Assembly (NCBI GenBank): GCA_963781035.1
Contig: CAWAEN010000001.1
Location: forward strand, 40,521 to 104,520
Direction of reading: 5' to 3'
DNA length: 64,000 bases
Origin: SZUA-35 sp963781035
GTDB taxonomy: Bacteria; Actinomycetota; Acidimicrobiia; Acidimicrobiales; SZUA-35
Under the pieces are notes generated by a model that was not told where the DNA came from, searched no databases, and was given only the letters and a program-made list of their open reading frames with translations. A program made the translations under genes and the position numbers. Shown here piece after piece: positions 55,392-63,918 of the stretch (position 1 is its first letter; each line of letters opens with the position of its first letter).

Positions 55392-55601
55392 ATGATGCGC
55401 CGGGTTCGTCGCAAGCAACCAACGCGAGCTGAGTTGATCGACCGCAAGCATCAACTCAATGGCGAGATCCAAGCGCTGGCGGCTGAGCTTCAGCGGCTCC
55501 GAACTCGGAACGCATCAACAGCGCACATCGAAGGTCGGCTCGACCGGCTCCGGAACCTCCAGTACCAGACGCGGCAGGAGATCGACCGAGCCAAGCCGTA
55601 G
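55392..55601 (+). CDS. Small coiled-coil protein
   Basis: A 69-residue basic protein with a clear helical pattern (AELIDRKHQLNGEIQALAAELQRLRTRN and RLDRLRNLQYQTRQEIDRA). Heptad positions hold Leu and Ile. No known family. It diverges from pgm and precedes pfkA by about 110 bases; it may lie in the same transcript. Confidence 0.5.
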   Translation: MMRRVRRKQPTRAELIDRKHQLNGEIQALAAELQRLRTRNASTAHIEGRLDRLRNLQYQTRQEIDRAKP

Positions 55602-55713
55602 CGATGGCCGCGCCTGGAGATCCTCTGGCCTCTCCTTCGAGTGGATCCAGACTGGCAATGCGAGCGGAACGGATGGGGTATACCTGTACCGGTACTCGAC
55701 TGGAGCAGCCATC

Positions 55714-56811
55714 TTGCGAATAGCGATACTGACCAGCGGTGGCGACGCGCCGGGGATGAACGCCGCAATTCGCGCGGCAACCGTTGTTGCCCTTGCGTTG
55801 GGGCATGAACCGGTGGGCGTCCGGCATGGTTTTCGGGGCCTGGTCAACGGTGAGCTCGAACCGCTCGACTCGCTTGCGGTTGCCGATGTCTTGCGGCGAG
55901 GGGGCACGATTCTTCAATCGGCGCGCTGCCCGGAGTTCCACGAATACGGAGTGCGCGACACGGCCCGTGCCGTCCTTTCCGACGCCGGTGTCGATGGCCT
56001 GATCGTGATCGGAGGCAACGGTTCGTTGACCGGAGCGAAGTTCCTGAGTGATCCGCTCGAGGCTGGCAATTGGCCCGTTCGGGTGGTCGGTATTCCCGCT
56101 TCCATCGACAACGACATTGCTCTCACCAGTATGTCGCTGGGCGTCGACACGGCGATGAACACGATTGTCGAGGCCTGCGACAAGATCGCCGACACGGCCA
56201 GTGCCCACGATCGAGTCTTCCTCGTTGAGGTGATGGGCCGCGAGTGCGGCTACTTGGCCATGACCAGCGCGATTGCGTCGGGGGCAGACATGGTGCTGTT
56301 CCCCGAGGCTGAGCGGACCGAAGAGCAGCTTGTCGATGCTGTGGTCGAAGCGGTCTTGGCCGTGCGTAGGCGGGGTGGGGCGCAGAAGGTCATCGCGATC
56401 AAGGCCGAGGGCATCGAGACGGCGACGGACCGATTGAAGACCTTGGTCGACGAGAGCTTGGCAGACCGGACCGGTGAGCCGGTGGAACTGATCGAAACGC
56501 GCATCACCGTGCTGGGCCATGTCGTTCGTGGAGGTCGGCCCAGCGCCTTCGATCGGCTGCTTGGGAGCAGGATGGGCAATGTCGCCGTCCGGTCTCTGGT
56601 TGATGGTGGTCACCGTCAGATGGTGGCGTGGCAACCGCCGATTGACGCGACGGGCGACGTGGGCGAACGATCGGCCTACGATCCCTACTGTTACCTCATG
56701 CCATTGGACGATGTGATCATCGCGACCAAGAAGCTGCTCGAGGGCCAAAGCCCGCTCGCTCGCTGGAGGGCAACCATCTTCGACGATCTCGAGGGCATCT
56801 TTCTCTTGTAG
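55714..56811 (+). CDS. pfkA: 6-phosphofructokinase
   Basis: A 365-residue group A phosphofructokinase. The first loop is ILTSGGDAPGMNAAIRA. The substrate motif is GIPASIDNDIALT (usual TIDND) and the nucleotide/phosphate motif is VIGGNGSLTGAKFL: the Gly that marks ATP use is kept, while the Asp of GGDGS is Asn. GRECGYLA and RITVLGHVVRGGRPSAFD lie later. TTG 55714 was chosen as it starts the beta strand; GGAG is 8 bases upstream. ATP rather than pyrophosphate is favoured but the Asn is odd. Confidence 0.9.
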   Translation: MRIAILTSGGDAPGMNAAIRAATVVALALGHEPVGVRHGFRGLVNGELEPLDSLAVADVLRRGGTILQSARCPEFHEYGVRDTARAVLSDAGVDGLIVIGGNGSLTGAKFLSDPLEAGNWPVRVVGIPASIDNDIALTSMSLGVDTAMNTIVEACDKIADTASAHDRVFLVEVMGRECGYLAMTSAIASGADMVLFPEAERTEEQLVDAVVEAVLAVRRRGGAQKVIAIKAEGIETATDRLKTLVDESLADRTGEPVELIETRITVLGHVVRGGRPSAFDRLLGSRMGNVAVRSLVDGGHRQMVAWQPPIDATGDVGERSAYDPYCYLMPLDDVIIATKKLLEGQSPLARWRATIFDDLEGIFLL

Positions 56812-57263
56812 ACCGTGCCGGCGCATACATGCGGGCCCCGGTTGCCAGGCGCTTGTGGTGATGCCGGCGCCCGCTCAGCCGACCAGAACTCGATGAGACC
56901 CGCGTCGGCATCCCGGTGACGATCTGACCTGGGGAACGTGGTGGCTTCGACAGCGGTGTGGGCTTCGGGGGTTGGAAGGGTCCGAATGTGTGGCTGCGGG
57001 CTCGTGGTGGGCGACACATGAGAAGGCCCTCGTACGAGCAAATTCGCGGCCACGATCGCGAGCCAAGAGCGAAGACTGCGAACCTATCTGCAATAGTAAG
57101 CATGGTCTTCGCGAATCTGATTGGTGGGGAGCTCAACGGGCCGCAACTGAGCTTGGTAGTAGCAGAGCCCGGAGCGACCCGCGAGTCTGTGGTCGCAGCC
57201 ATGACCGCAAGCGCCGAGCAAATCAACTACGAGGTCATCCTGCGCCCGGGCCGGATCCTCACC
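56812..57263. other. Intergenic with a weak hypothetical frame
   Basis: Between pfkA and the end of gntR one plus frame reads MRRPSYEQIRGHDREPRAKT from about 57018, then VFANLIGGELNGPQLSLVVAEPGATRESVVAAMTASAEQIN, but it runs on through the gntR 3' end and has no recognised motif. It could be a remnant. Nothing else is seen. Confidence 0.3.
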
Positions 57264-57881
57264 CTACGACAGTTCCCGGCGGTCGAGGAACGCGGTCAAG
57301 GCGACGGCAGCTCTATCGAGATGACGGAGCAGTTCGGCTTCTGCGGTCGCAGAGTCGCCGGCTCGGTAGGCGTCGAGGAGGGCGACATGCTCGTTGTTTG
57401 AGTCGTCGGCACCGCCGAGACCCTCCATGTAGAGCACGACATACGGTGCGACCGACGCGTGCAAGATCTCGACCATGGCCAAGCCTCGTTGCCATCCGGA
57501 CGCCTGATACAGCGCACGATGAAAACGCCAATTCACCTCGGTCACGGATCCGACCGACGCCAGAGCAACCTCTGCCTCAGCGAGGTCGACGATGGTCACC
57601 TTCGGCACGGCTTGGCGAAGTAGCTCGACCTCGATGGCTCGGCGCAAGGTGTAGTTCTCTTGCGCGTCGGCTGCTGTCAGTTCTGGAAGAACTGCACCCC
57701 GGTTGGCTTCGAACCGAACAAGCCCGTTCGCCGCTAGCCGCTGCAATGCCTCCCGGACCGGAATCTTGCTGACGCCCATTCGGGCAGCTATCTCGTCCTG
57801 GCGCACCCACGTCCCGGGCTGGATCGCTCCGCTCAGCATGTCGGACATGACGGCCTGCTGGACTACATCAACCGTTGACAT
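57264..57881 (-). CDS. GntR family transcriptional regulator, FCD subfamily
   Basis: A 205-residue regulator. The winged helix is at residues about 15-70 (DEIAARMGVSKIPVREALQRLAANGLV, the typical GntR recognition helix), and the C-terminal FCD domain holds a metal/ligand-binding set (NWRFHRALYQASG, LHASVAPYVV, NNEHVALLDAYRAGD). Metabolite-sensing FCD regulators commonly control the divergent gene. ATG 57881 is next to a perfect palindrome (see 57891). The divergent gene encodes an ACC deaminase. Confidence 0.88.
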   Translation of the reverse strand: MSTVDVVQQAVMSDMLSGAIQPGTWVRQDEIAARMGVSKIPVREALQRLAANGLVRFEANRGAVLPELTAADAQENYTLRRAIEVELLRQAVPKVTIVDLAEAEVALASVGSVTEVNWRFHRALYQASGWQRGLAMVEILHASVAPYVVLYMEGLGGADDSNNEHVALLDAYRAGDSATAEAELLRHLDRAAVALTAFLDRRELS

Positions 57882-57890
57882 GAGAAATAA

Positions 57891-57900
57891 TCGTATACGA
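57891..57900. promoter_or_regulatory. GntR-FCD operator palindrome TCGTATACGA
   Basis: The 10-base perfect palindrome TCGTATACGA lies between the divergent gntR (start 57881) and acdS (start 57910). It contains the GTATAC core known for FCD-type GntR regulators. The position overlaps both promoters, so it could repress both. Confidence 0.65.
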
Positions 57901-57909
57901 TCGCGTCCC

Positions 57910-58953
57910 ATGAAGCTGTCCGACTTTCCCCGCACGCCTCTCCTCTTCGGACCGTCCCCAATTCACCCGTTGCCGCGGCTCAGTGAAGCACTCGGTGGAG
58001 AGGTCGAGATCTGGGCGAAACGGGAAGACTGCAACTCGGGGATCGCCTTCGGTGGCAACAAGGTTCGCAAGCTCGAGTATCTCGTCGCCGACGCACTGGC
58101 GCAGGGATGCGACACGCTGGTTTCCATCGGTGGCATCCAGTCCAACCACACCCGCCAAGTCACTGGCGTCGCCCGCTACCTCGGCCTCGGTGCTGTGACG
58201 GTGCAGGAGGGCTGGGTCGACTACAACGACATGGCGTACGACAAGGTCGGCAACATTCAGCTCACGCGGATCATGGGCGGCGACGTCCGTATCGACCCGG
58301 CCGGATTCGACATCGGCGTGCGCGACAGCTGGACGCAAGCACTCGAGTCGGTCGTTGCCGCCGGGGGCAAGCCATACCCAATCCCTGCTGGAGCATCCGA
58401 CCATCCACTCGGCGGACTCGGCTTCGCCAACTGGGCGGTCGAAGTCGAAACGCAAGAAGAGGAACTCGACGTCTTCTTCGACAACATCATCGTCTGCACC
58501 GTGACCGGTTCCAGCCACGCAGGCATGATCGCCGGGTTCGCGCTGTCCGACGACCCGAGGCGCAGAGTCCTCGGCATCGACGCGTCCGGCACCCTCGAAC
58601 AGACGGTCGACCAAGTGACCCGCATCGCCACCAACACCGCAGAAAAGATCGAACTCGGCCGAGAGCTGCGAGACGACGAAATCACAATCATCGCCGGCTA
58701 CGAAGGCCCGGCCTACGGCGTGCCGGACGCGACCACGGTCGAAGCAATTCACCTCGCCGCCCGCACCGACGCGATGCTCACCGATCCCGTATACGAAGGC
58801 AAGTCGATGGCCGGGCTCATCGGCATGATCCGCACCGGCGAGATCCCCGCAGGATCCAAGGTCCTCTACTGCCACCTCGGTGGCCAACCCGCCCTTCCGG
58901 CCTATGCCGGATTTCCCGGACTCGGATCACCCGAACGAGAACTCTCGAAGTAG
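57910..58953 (+). CDS. acdS: 1-aminocyclopropane-1-carboxylate deaminase
   Basis: A 347-residue PLP enzyme that opens the cyclopropane ring of the plant ethylene precursor ACC to ammonia and 2-oxobutyrate. The PLP lysine is in GIAFGGNKVRKLEYL. IVCTVTGSSHAGMIAGFAL and VLYCHLGGQPALPAY match the ACC deaminase group rather than D-cysteine desulfhydrase (the Leu in the last motif is a usual marker). ATG 57910 lies 10 bases after the palindrome. A second near-palindrome CCGTATACGAA occurs inside the gene near 58787. Confidence 0.86.
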   Translation: MKLSDFPRTPLLFGPSPIHPLPRLSEALGGEVEIWAKREDCNSGIAFGGNKVRKLEYLVADALAQGCDTLVSIGGIQSNHTRQVTGVARYLGLGAVTVQEGWVDYNDMAYDKVGNIQLTRIMGGDVRIDPAGFDIGVRDSWTQALESVVAAGGKPYPIPAGASDHPLGGLGFANWAVEVETQEEELDVFFDNIIVCTVTGSSHAGMIAGFALSDDPRRRVLGIDASGTLEQTVDQVTRIATNTAEKIELGRELRDDEITIIAGYEGPAYGVPDATTVEAIHLAARTDAMLTDPVYEGKSMAGLIGMIRTGEIPAGSKVLYCHLGGQPALPAYAGFPGLGSPERELSK

Positions 58954-59190
58954 CTGCGCCGTCCCGGGCATGGCGACGGCCGCGAGGACTCGGGCTCGTC
59001 GCCGCAATTGACCCAGACTCATGCCGGTCTCGGCTTTGAAGTGTCTTTCGAGAGTGCGTCGACTTGCGTTGGCGTCCCAAGGGCAACCGTCGAGACCGAG
59101 GGCGGGTTCGGACATGATCGATGCAGCGATCTGCCTGGCCCGGAGGTCCCTCGGGAGCGGGAGATGGATTCGCGACAGCGTGCGAATTCG
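58927..59190 (-). pseudogene. AraC-family regulator remnant
   Basis: The first HTH helix pair of an AraC regulator is visible (ANASRRTLERHFKAETGMSLGQLRRRAR), preceded by LRARQIAASIMSEPALGLD. The second HTH and the sensor domain are missing. The end is FG then stop. It overlaps the acdS 3' end tail to tail. Confidence 0.55.
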
Positions 59191-59240
59191 ACCTGACTAG
59201 CCGAAGTGTGGAATGTCGGCAGGCGCCGCTTCCGGTCAAG

Positions 59241-59627
59241 ATGGACCTCATGAGCCCACGACTGACCCACTTCGCGATCAACACCGATGACGTCGATGCC
59301 ACGCAGATCTTCTACGGATCTGTCTTCGGTTGGCAGTTTCGGGAGTACGGGCCTCCCGGATTCGTGCAGATCATGGACGAGAGCGGACCCGCTCCAATGG
59401 GAGCGATTCAGCAACGCCGGCAGCTGCTCGACGACGCACCAACCCTCGGTTTCGAGTGCACCTTCGGCGTCGACGACGTCGGCGCCGTCCGCGAACGGAT
59501 TCTTGTGGCCGGAGGCCGCATTCTGATGGAGAAGTTCACCATTTCGCAGGTAGGGCACCTCATCGCCTTCGAAGATCCCGGTGGGAACCCGGCCCTCGCC
59601 ATGGAATACGACAGTTCCGCCGACTAG
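59241..59627 (+). CDS. VOC family protein
   Basis: A 128-residue protein of the glyoxalase/bleomycin-resistance fold, one paired beta-alpha-beta module pair. Key pieces are LTHFAINTDDVDATQIFYGSVFGWQF (metal His) and GHLIAFEDPGGNPALAMEY (metal Glu). The substrate is unknown. The first ATG at 59241 is followed by a second ATG nine bases later, which is also possible. Confidence 0.82.
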   Translation: MDLMSPRLTHFAINTDDVDATQIFYGSVFGWQFREYGPPGFVQIMDESGPAPMGAIQQRRQLLDDAPTLGFECTFGVDDVGAVRERILVAGGRILMEKFTISQVGHLIAFEDPGGNPALAMEYDSSAD

Positions 59628-59914
59628 GCGATTCGCCGACCCGCGTTCGAACCATCGGCTTGCGCCGGGAGAACCGATCGGCTCGGCGGATCCCGAGCGG
59701 GTATTCGGGGATGCCGGACGCCATCGAGGACTGGGTCCAACGACTCCAGAAGGCCGACTGAGGACCGCTCCCGGTGCGGACCAGAACACCTCAGCAAGTG
59801 CCGACCCTGGGTGCCACCCACCGTCCGAGCGACGATCGACTGCAGGACGACGCTCCTGGTTCCAGCCTGCTTGGCTGACGTATTGTCGTGCAGGAGTTTC
59901 TTCGAGAGGTCGAG

Positions 59915-60523
59915 ATGGCTGACGAGTTTCTACAACAGGTCTATGCGCTCGAGACCCAGAAGGACACCGACGCGTACTACTCGGCGTGGGCGGCCACCTA
60001 TGACGAGGAGGTGACTCGCCAGGGATACCGAGTTCCGCAACGTTGCGCTGAAGCCTTGGCGCAGTTCGTGTCGGCCGACGCGCCCATCCTCGATGTCGGG
60101 TGTGGCACCGGTCTCTCCGGCGTTGCCTTGGCCACGGCCGGTTTCACCCACGTCTCGGGCACCGACATCAACGCGGACATGTTCGCGGTGGCGCAGCGAG
60201 CCGAGATCTACCACGAGGCCTGGGTCACGGACTTGGCTGCGCCCTTTCCGTTTGAACAGGGCACCTATGCGGCCGTGCGACCGATCGGGGTGATCGGCGT
60301 AGGAGCCGGGCCAGCATCGATACTCGGTGATGCCTTGGCCGCCCTCGCTTCGGGTGGCCACATGGTCTTCTCCTACAACGACAAGGCCTTGGAGCTCCCT
60401 GAGTTCACCGGTGCGCTCGCTGGACGCTTCGCCACCAACGCCACCCAGGTGTTCAGCGGACGCGGGCCTCACTTCGATGGCCTGGGATCGCAGTCCACGG
60501 TCTTCGTTCTGCAACGCCGCTAG
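59915..60523 (+). CDS. Class I SAM-dependent methyltransferase
   Basis: A 202-residue enzyme. The SAM loop is PILDVGCGTGLSGVALATAGF, the acidic strand follows (VSGTDINADMFAVAQ), and the N-terminal helix has DAYYSAWAATYDEEVTRQGY. The C-terminal part (GGHMVFSYNDKALE) is a beta strand with the usual reversed order. The substrate cannot be told. ATG 59915 has GAGAGG upstream. A 48-bp relic of a sister gene occurs at 50410. Confidence 0.85.
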   Translation: MADEFLQQVYALETQKDTDAYYSAWAATYDEEVTRQGYRVPQRCAEALAQFVSADAPILDVGCGTGLSGVALATAGFTHVSGTDINADMFAVAQRAEIYHEAWVTDLAAPFPFEQGTYAAVRPIGVIGVGAGPASILGDALAALASGGHMVFSYNDKALELPEFTGALAGRFATNATQVFSGRGPHFDGLGSQSTVFVLQRR

Positions 60524-60889
60524 CGGAAGCTAGTTGCTCTTCACAAACGCGGCGTCGCTGTAGAAGCATCGGAGCACTGCTGCGAGTTCCAGGTTCAGGC
60601 CTGCCGAGACGCAGAATATGATCGGTGTTGACGTCACGAGTGATCGTCGCGAACCGATCAGAACGCCGGTTCTGCGTGGTGTCGGAGTGCAGATTACGAG
60701 CGAGGCTTTCGCGAGCTCCTGGCGTCGGCGAGTCGTTGGCGGGTAGACACGAGTCCATGCTGATCACACCGGAGGACGCGTGAATTTTGGGTTGAAGTCG
60801 CCGTTCCGACGCCGCAGAAGTCCAGGGCCCGAGGACCTGGGTTCCCGATTCGGGGTGTGTTCCTGCACTCGACGGCCCTACAACGGAGC
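60524..60889. other. Intergenic, no gene recognised
   Basis: No frame with recognisable domain content. The sequence lies between the rightward methyltransferase gene and the leftward membrane gene, both pointing into it, so it should hold their terminators; no strong hairpin with a T-run was noticed. Confidence 0.4.
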
Positions 60890-61292
60890 TCCGCCGGCGA
60901 GCCATCGGTACGCGAGAGTCCGGTCGCCAGCAGCGCTACGCCGACCAGGGTGACGGCGATCGCGGCCCACGGCGGCCACACGATCCAGGCTCCCGCGATC
61001 GCGGACACAAGCAGCAGCATCTCGATCAGGATCCGGATGGGTCTGGCGTGGGAACGCCGGTGGTCTTCTTGTCGCCGGGCGTGTTGAACAACGCCGGGAG
61101 CGCGAACAAGACGACCGCTGTCGGCAACGCCCACCATCGCGACCCCAGCAGGTCAGCTGCGGCCCACGGACCGGCTATCCAAGCAACGACCTCGATGACG
61201 AAGCGAGTCCCCGACGATGCAAACGTGTCGAAGGGGCTCACTCCTGGTCCTCCGCCACCGCGCGTTCTGGAAACGATGTCATCGAGCGACAC
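60890..61292 (-). CDS. Small membrane protein, DUF2568/YrdB-like, frameshifted
   Basis: From ATG 61292 the first frame gives RFVIEVVAWIAGPWAAADLL, ALPTAVVLFALPALFNTPGDK, and after an indel near 61040 the next gives IRILIEMLLLVSAIAGAWIVWPPWAAIAVTLVGVALLATG. Four helices with this spacing match the short YrdB/DUF2568 group. Function unknown. Confidence 0.5.
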
Positions 61293-61727
61293 GCTAGGGA
61301 GCGTTCGTCGCTCGTGCGGCTGCGGCTGCGCCTCAATTGGCTTCGATCACGACGTGACCGAGCCAAGGGTGCTGATCTTCGACATCGATGCGGAAATCGT
61401 CGACGCTGGCGGCCAGTCGAGTCGGCGGCATGGTGCTGCTCACCAAGAACGGAAAGTTCCACGACATCGAGGTCCCCTCGTGGTTCGAGGACCTCGCATT
61501 CCCCGAGCTTGCGAATGTCCTGGCATCTCCGCGAAGACCCGAGCCGAGCGAACGTACGACCGGCACACCTCAAACGAAACAGACCACATGGGAACGGTCC
61601 AATTCCTACGATGGCGGCGATGTGGTGGCTTCTTGCCCCGGTCCATCACCCAAACGACCAGGTGATTCAGCTCTGGCTTCATGTGCCGACTCCAATAGCG
61701 CCCCGCGCCAGCCGGTAAAGTCGCTGC
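61293..61727. other. Intergenic, no gene recognised
   Basis: Several short open frames overlap (for instance MVLLTKNGKFHDIEVPSWFE on the plus strand and DDFRIDVEDQHPWLGHVVIE on the minus strand), none of them a known domain. Probably non-coding or decayed. Confidence 0.3.
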
Positions 61728-62183
61728 ATGGCGACGCTAGAAGTCACGCATGACATCAAGGCCGACGCTGAGGCCGTGTGGACGATCGTGACCGGCATGG
61801 ACGATTGGGTCGACGTCATCGAGGCGATCGAGAGCGTCGAGCGACTCGACGACGGTGAGCGGTTCGGCCTCGGCACGACGTGGCGGGAGACCCGGACGAT
61901 GTTCGGGAAGAAGGCCACCGAGGACATGGAGGTCACCGAGTTCGACGATGGTCGCCGCTATGCGACAGCTGCTGAGTCCCACGGCTCGAAGTATTTCTCC
62001 GAGATCAGTGTGGAACCGACCGATGGCGGATGCCGCATCACGATGGGGTTCCGCGGAGAGCCGCAGTCGACGCTCGCGAAGGTCATGGACATCACCGTCG
62101 GCCGACTGTTCATGGGAGCGACCCGTAAGGCGCTCGCCAGGGACCTCGCCGATATCGGTGCCGCAGCCGAAGCCGCTGGTTGA
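61728..62183 (+). CDS. SRPBCC (START/Bet v1-like) family protein
   Basis: A 151-residue lipid- or ligand-binding fold. The start LEVTHDIKADAEAVWTIVTGMDDWVDVIEAIESVERLDDGERFGLGTTW is the usual SRPBCC front. The C-terminal helix (LAKVMDITVGRLFMGATRKALARDLADI) closes the cavity. Family members bind polyketides, lipids or act as stress proteins. No substrate is inferred. Confidence 0.85.
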   Translation: MATLEVTHDIKADAEAVWTIVTGMDDWVDVIEAIESVERLDDGERFGLGTTWRETRTMFGKKATEDMEVTEFDDGRRYATAAESHGSKYFSEISVEPTDGGCRITMGFRGEPQSTLAKVMDITVGRLFMGATRKALARDLADIGAAAEAAG

Positions 62184-62304
62184 CCCGCGAAGGCCGTGAT
62201 CCGATGCCAGTCGGGGCCTTCGGCGTCCCTCCAGTCGTTGCAACCCCGGACGAAGCGGCCGCTCTGACTAGGGGAAACACATTCCGAGTAAGCCGGAGTG
62301 CCGC

Positions 62305-62339
62305 AAATGACGAGTGGGCCTTCGGGGACAGCTTTCACA
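62305..62339 (+). repeat. 35-bp repeat, first copy
   Basis: AAATGACGAGTGGGCC then TTCGGGGACAGCTTTCACA. The second copy is at 63007 with two mismatches. The minus strand of both copies would read a peptide similar to AVP[EG]GPLVI. Confidence 0.75.
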
Positions 62340-62349
62340 ACCAGAGCCG

Positions 62350-62701
62350 ACCATCCCGCGGGATGGTTGGCTTGATGGGCATGGGTGAGAACAACGCCGA
62401 GCGCCTCGTGGCCGCTCTTGACGACTTCGGCATGGGCTCAGTCGGTCTCGAACCTGCTGACTTTCTCGAACCGGAGATGGTCGTTCAACTCGGATATTCG
62501 CCGTACCGAATCGATCTCATCACCTCAGCCAGCGGCGTGAACTTCAAGTCCTGCTGGGATCGCCGACTCACGATCTCGGTCGGCAGCGTCGAGGCTGGCC
62601 TCATCTCCTACGACGACCTCATCGCAAACAAGCAGGCCAGCGGTCGACCCCAAGACATCGTGGATGTCGACGTGCTCACTCAACTCCGACCCAAAGATTG
62701 A
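62350..62701 (+). pseudogene. Nucleotidyltransferase (AbiEii/MNT-like) C-terminal fragment
   Basis: The text ERLVAALDDFGMGSVGLEPADFL, VVQLGYSPYRIDLITSASGVNF and LISYDDLIANKQASGRPQDIVDVDVL matches the second half of toxin-type nucleotidyltransferases (the DUF6036/AbiEii group). The first half with the catalytic GG and DxD motif is missing, and the upstream sequence in frame is unrelated. It is a remnant of a toxin-antitoxin-like gene. Confidence 0.55.
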
Positions 62702-62705
62702 CCTC

Positions 62706-62846
62706 GTGGACTTCAGGCACATCGACTGGGCCAGGTTCGAGGGTCCGCCAGGCTTCGACGGTGAGAAAGCAGCGAAGGCCCTCCGCCTGCTCGGCCCTCG
62801 GACTCAGAGTCCGAGGGCCGAGCCGCCTTCGACGTACTTGGCGTGA
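62706..62846 (+). pseudogene. Short fragment, possible N-terminus of a HEAT-like immunity protein
   Basis: From GTG 62706 the frame reads MDFRHIDWARFEGPPGFDGE then KAAKALRLL, which resembles the start of small bacterial HEAT proteins found near toxins. A stop follows after 46 residues. The fragment contains a perfect 16-bp inverted repeat. It lies four bases after the nucleotidyltransferase fragment stop. The family link is weak. Confidence 0.25.
62790..62822. repeat. Perfect inverted repeat, 16-bp arms, 1-base centre
   Basis: CTCGGCCCTCGGACTC, one A, then GAGTCCGAGGGCCGAG. The arms match fully. A hairpin this stable could end transcription, but no T-run follows. Alternatively it is a recombination or protein-binding site. 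Confidence 0.8.
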
Positions 62847-63263
62847 TCAGCTGACGTCAGAAGGCCGGAGTCGTTGTGACGTGATCCAGGCGAGTCTGTC
62901 CAGATTCCGGCGTGCGACGGTGCTCTACGCGAACCCGCCGCTGTCCGACAGCCCCTCGCAAAAAAACACAACCTCGGGCACCGGCGCAACGGGCCCTATC
63001 GGGCCGAAATGACGAGTGGGCCTCCGGGGACAGCTTTCGCACCCGGGCGACCAGTCGGCTGACCGGCGAAAGCGCCGTGCCGTCTGAACGTCGGAGCGGA
63101 GCGTCCGCCGAGAGAGCCCGCGTCCAGACCGGACCCCTGTAGGGTCTGGCCGTGAAGTTCCATCACCATGGTTTCCGCGGTCCGGCACCCCCTACGTCGC
63201 CGGGACGAGGGAAGGGGCGGGGCGCCCCGCCGACAACTCACCAACATCGAGCGGCGTCCTTTC
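62847..63263. other. Intergenic, holds a 35-bp repeat
   Basis: No protein frame is recognisable. The second copy of the 35-bp repeat lies at 63007-63041. A run AAAAAAC at 62959 is the only long A tract in the area. Confidence 0.35.
63007..63041 (+). repeat. 35-bp repeat, second copy
   Basis: Matches 62305-62339 at 33 of 35 bases, same orientation, 702 bases apart. It lies in a gene-free stretch. Confidence 0.75.
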
Positions 63264-63918
63264 ATGACCGACGCTGGTCGGTGGTGTCGGATCGGTTCGC
63301 CTTTCGATCGTTGGGGGCCGTGGCGTCGCTTGATGACTTCGGTCGCTACGCCGACTCAGCGTTTGCCCTGGCTCGTTCGACCTTCGGACATGCGGAAAGC
63401 GAAGAGGAAACCGTCCGGCACATGCTCGGCGACTACGTCGCGCCTCGCGACGGACCTTCGCAACGACACCGTCGCAGGGATGACGATCCTGTCCATGTCG
63501 ACCGCAGCGGAGTCCCCGCAAACACCACTCCGACGCCACGATCACATCGAACGCGATGCTGCAGTCGCGCATCTGCAGGGAACGGTGACCGACCCCGACG
63601 CTCGTGGTCTCGGCCTCTACCGCGAGCTGAACCGGCTACGGTTCGAACAGATCCTCGACCGCAGCATCCGCTTCGTCACCACCACGACACAGAACCCGAA
63701 AGTCGACCGCGGCGTCCGCTCCATCCTCGACGAGTTGGTCGCCCAGGATCGCATCGTGAGCTGGACGCTCGAAACCGAGGTCCTGCCCGGCTTCTACGGA
63801 CAGCTCCTCGCCACCGACCAGCCAGACATCGCGGGCTACACCGTTCGAACACCTCGATCCCAACGCCGGCGACGCTTGCTCGCTGCTCTTCGATCTCCAC
63901 TACCCAGCCGACGCCTGA
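63264..63918 (+). pseudogene. GNAT-like acetyltransferase, frameshifted
   Basis: Family-like text in three frames: SLDDFGRYADSAFALARSTFG and ETVRHMLGDYVAPRDG near 63320, DTVAGMTILSMSTAAESPQTP, TDPDARGLGLYRELNRLRFEQIL (the acetyl-CoA loop region with G-x-G) and WTLETEVLPGFYGQLL near 63760, and an end PFEHLDPNAGDACSLLFDLHY. Assignment to GNAT is fair, and at least three indels exist. It ends 82 bases before the window edge. Confidence 0.45.
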
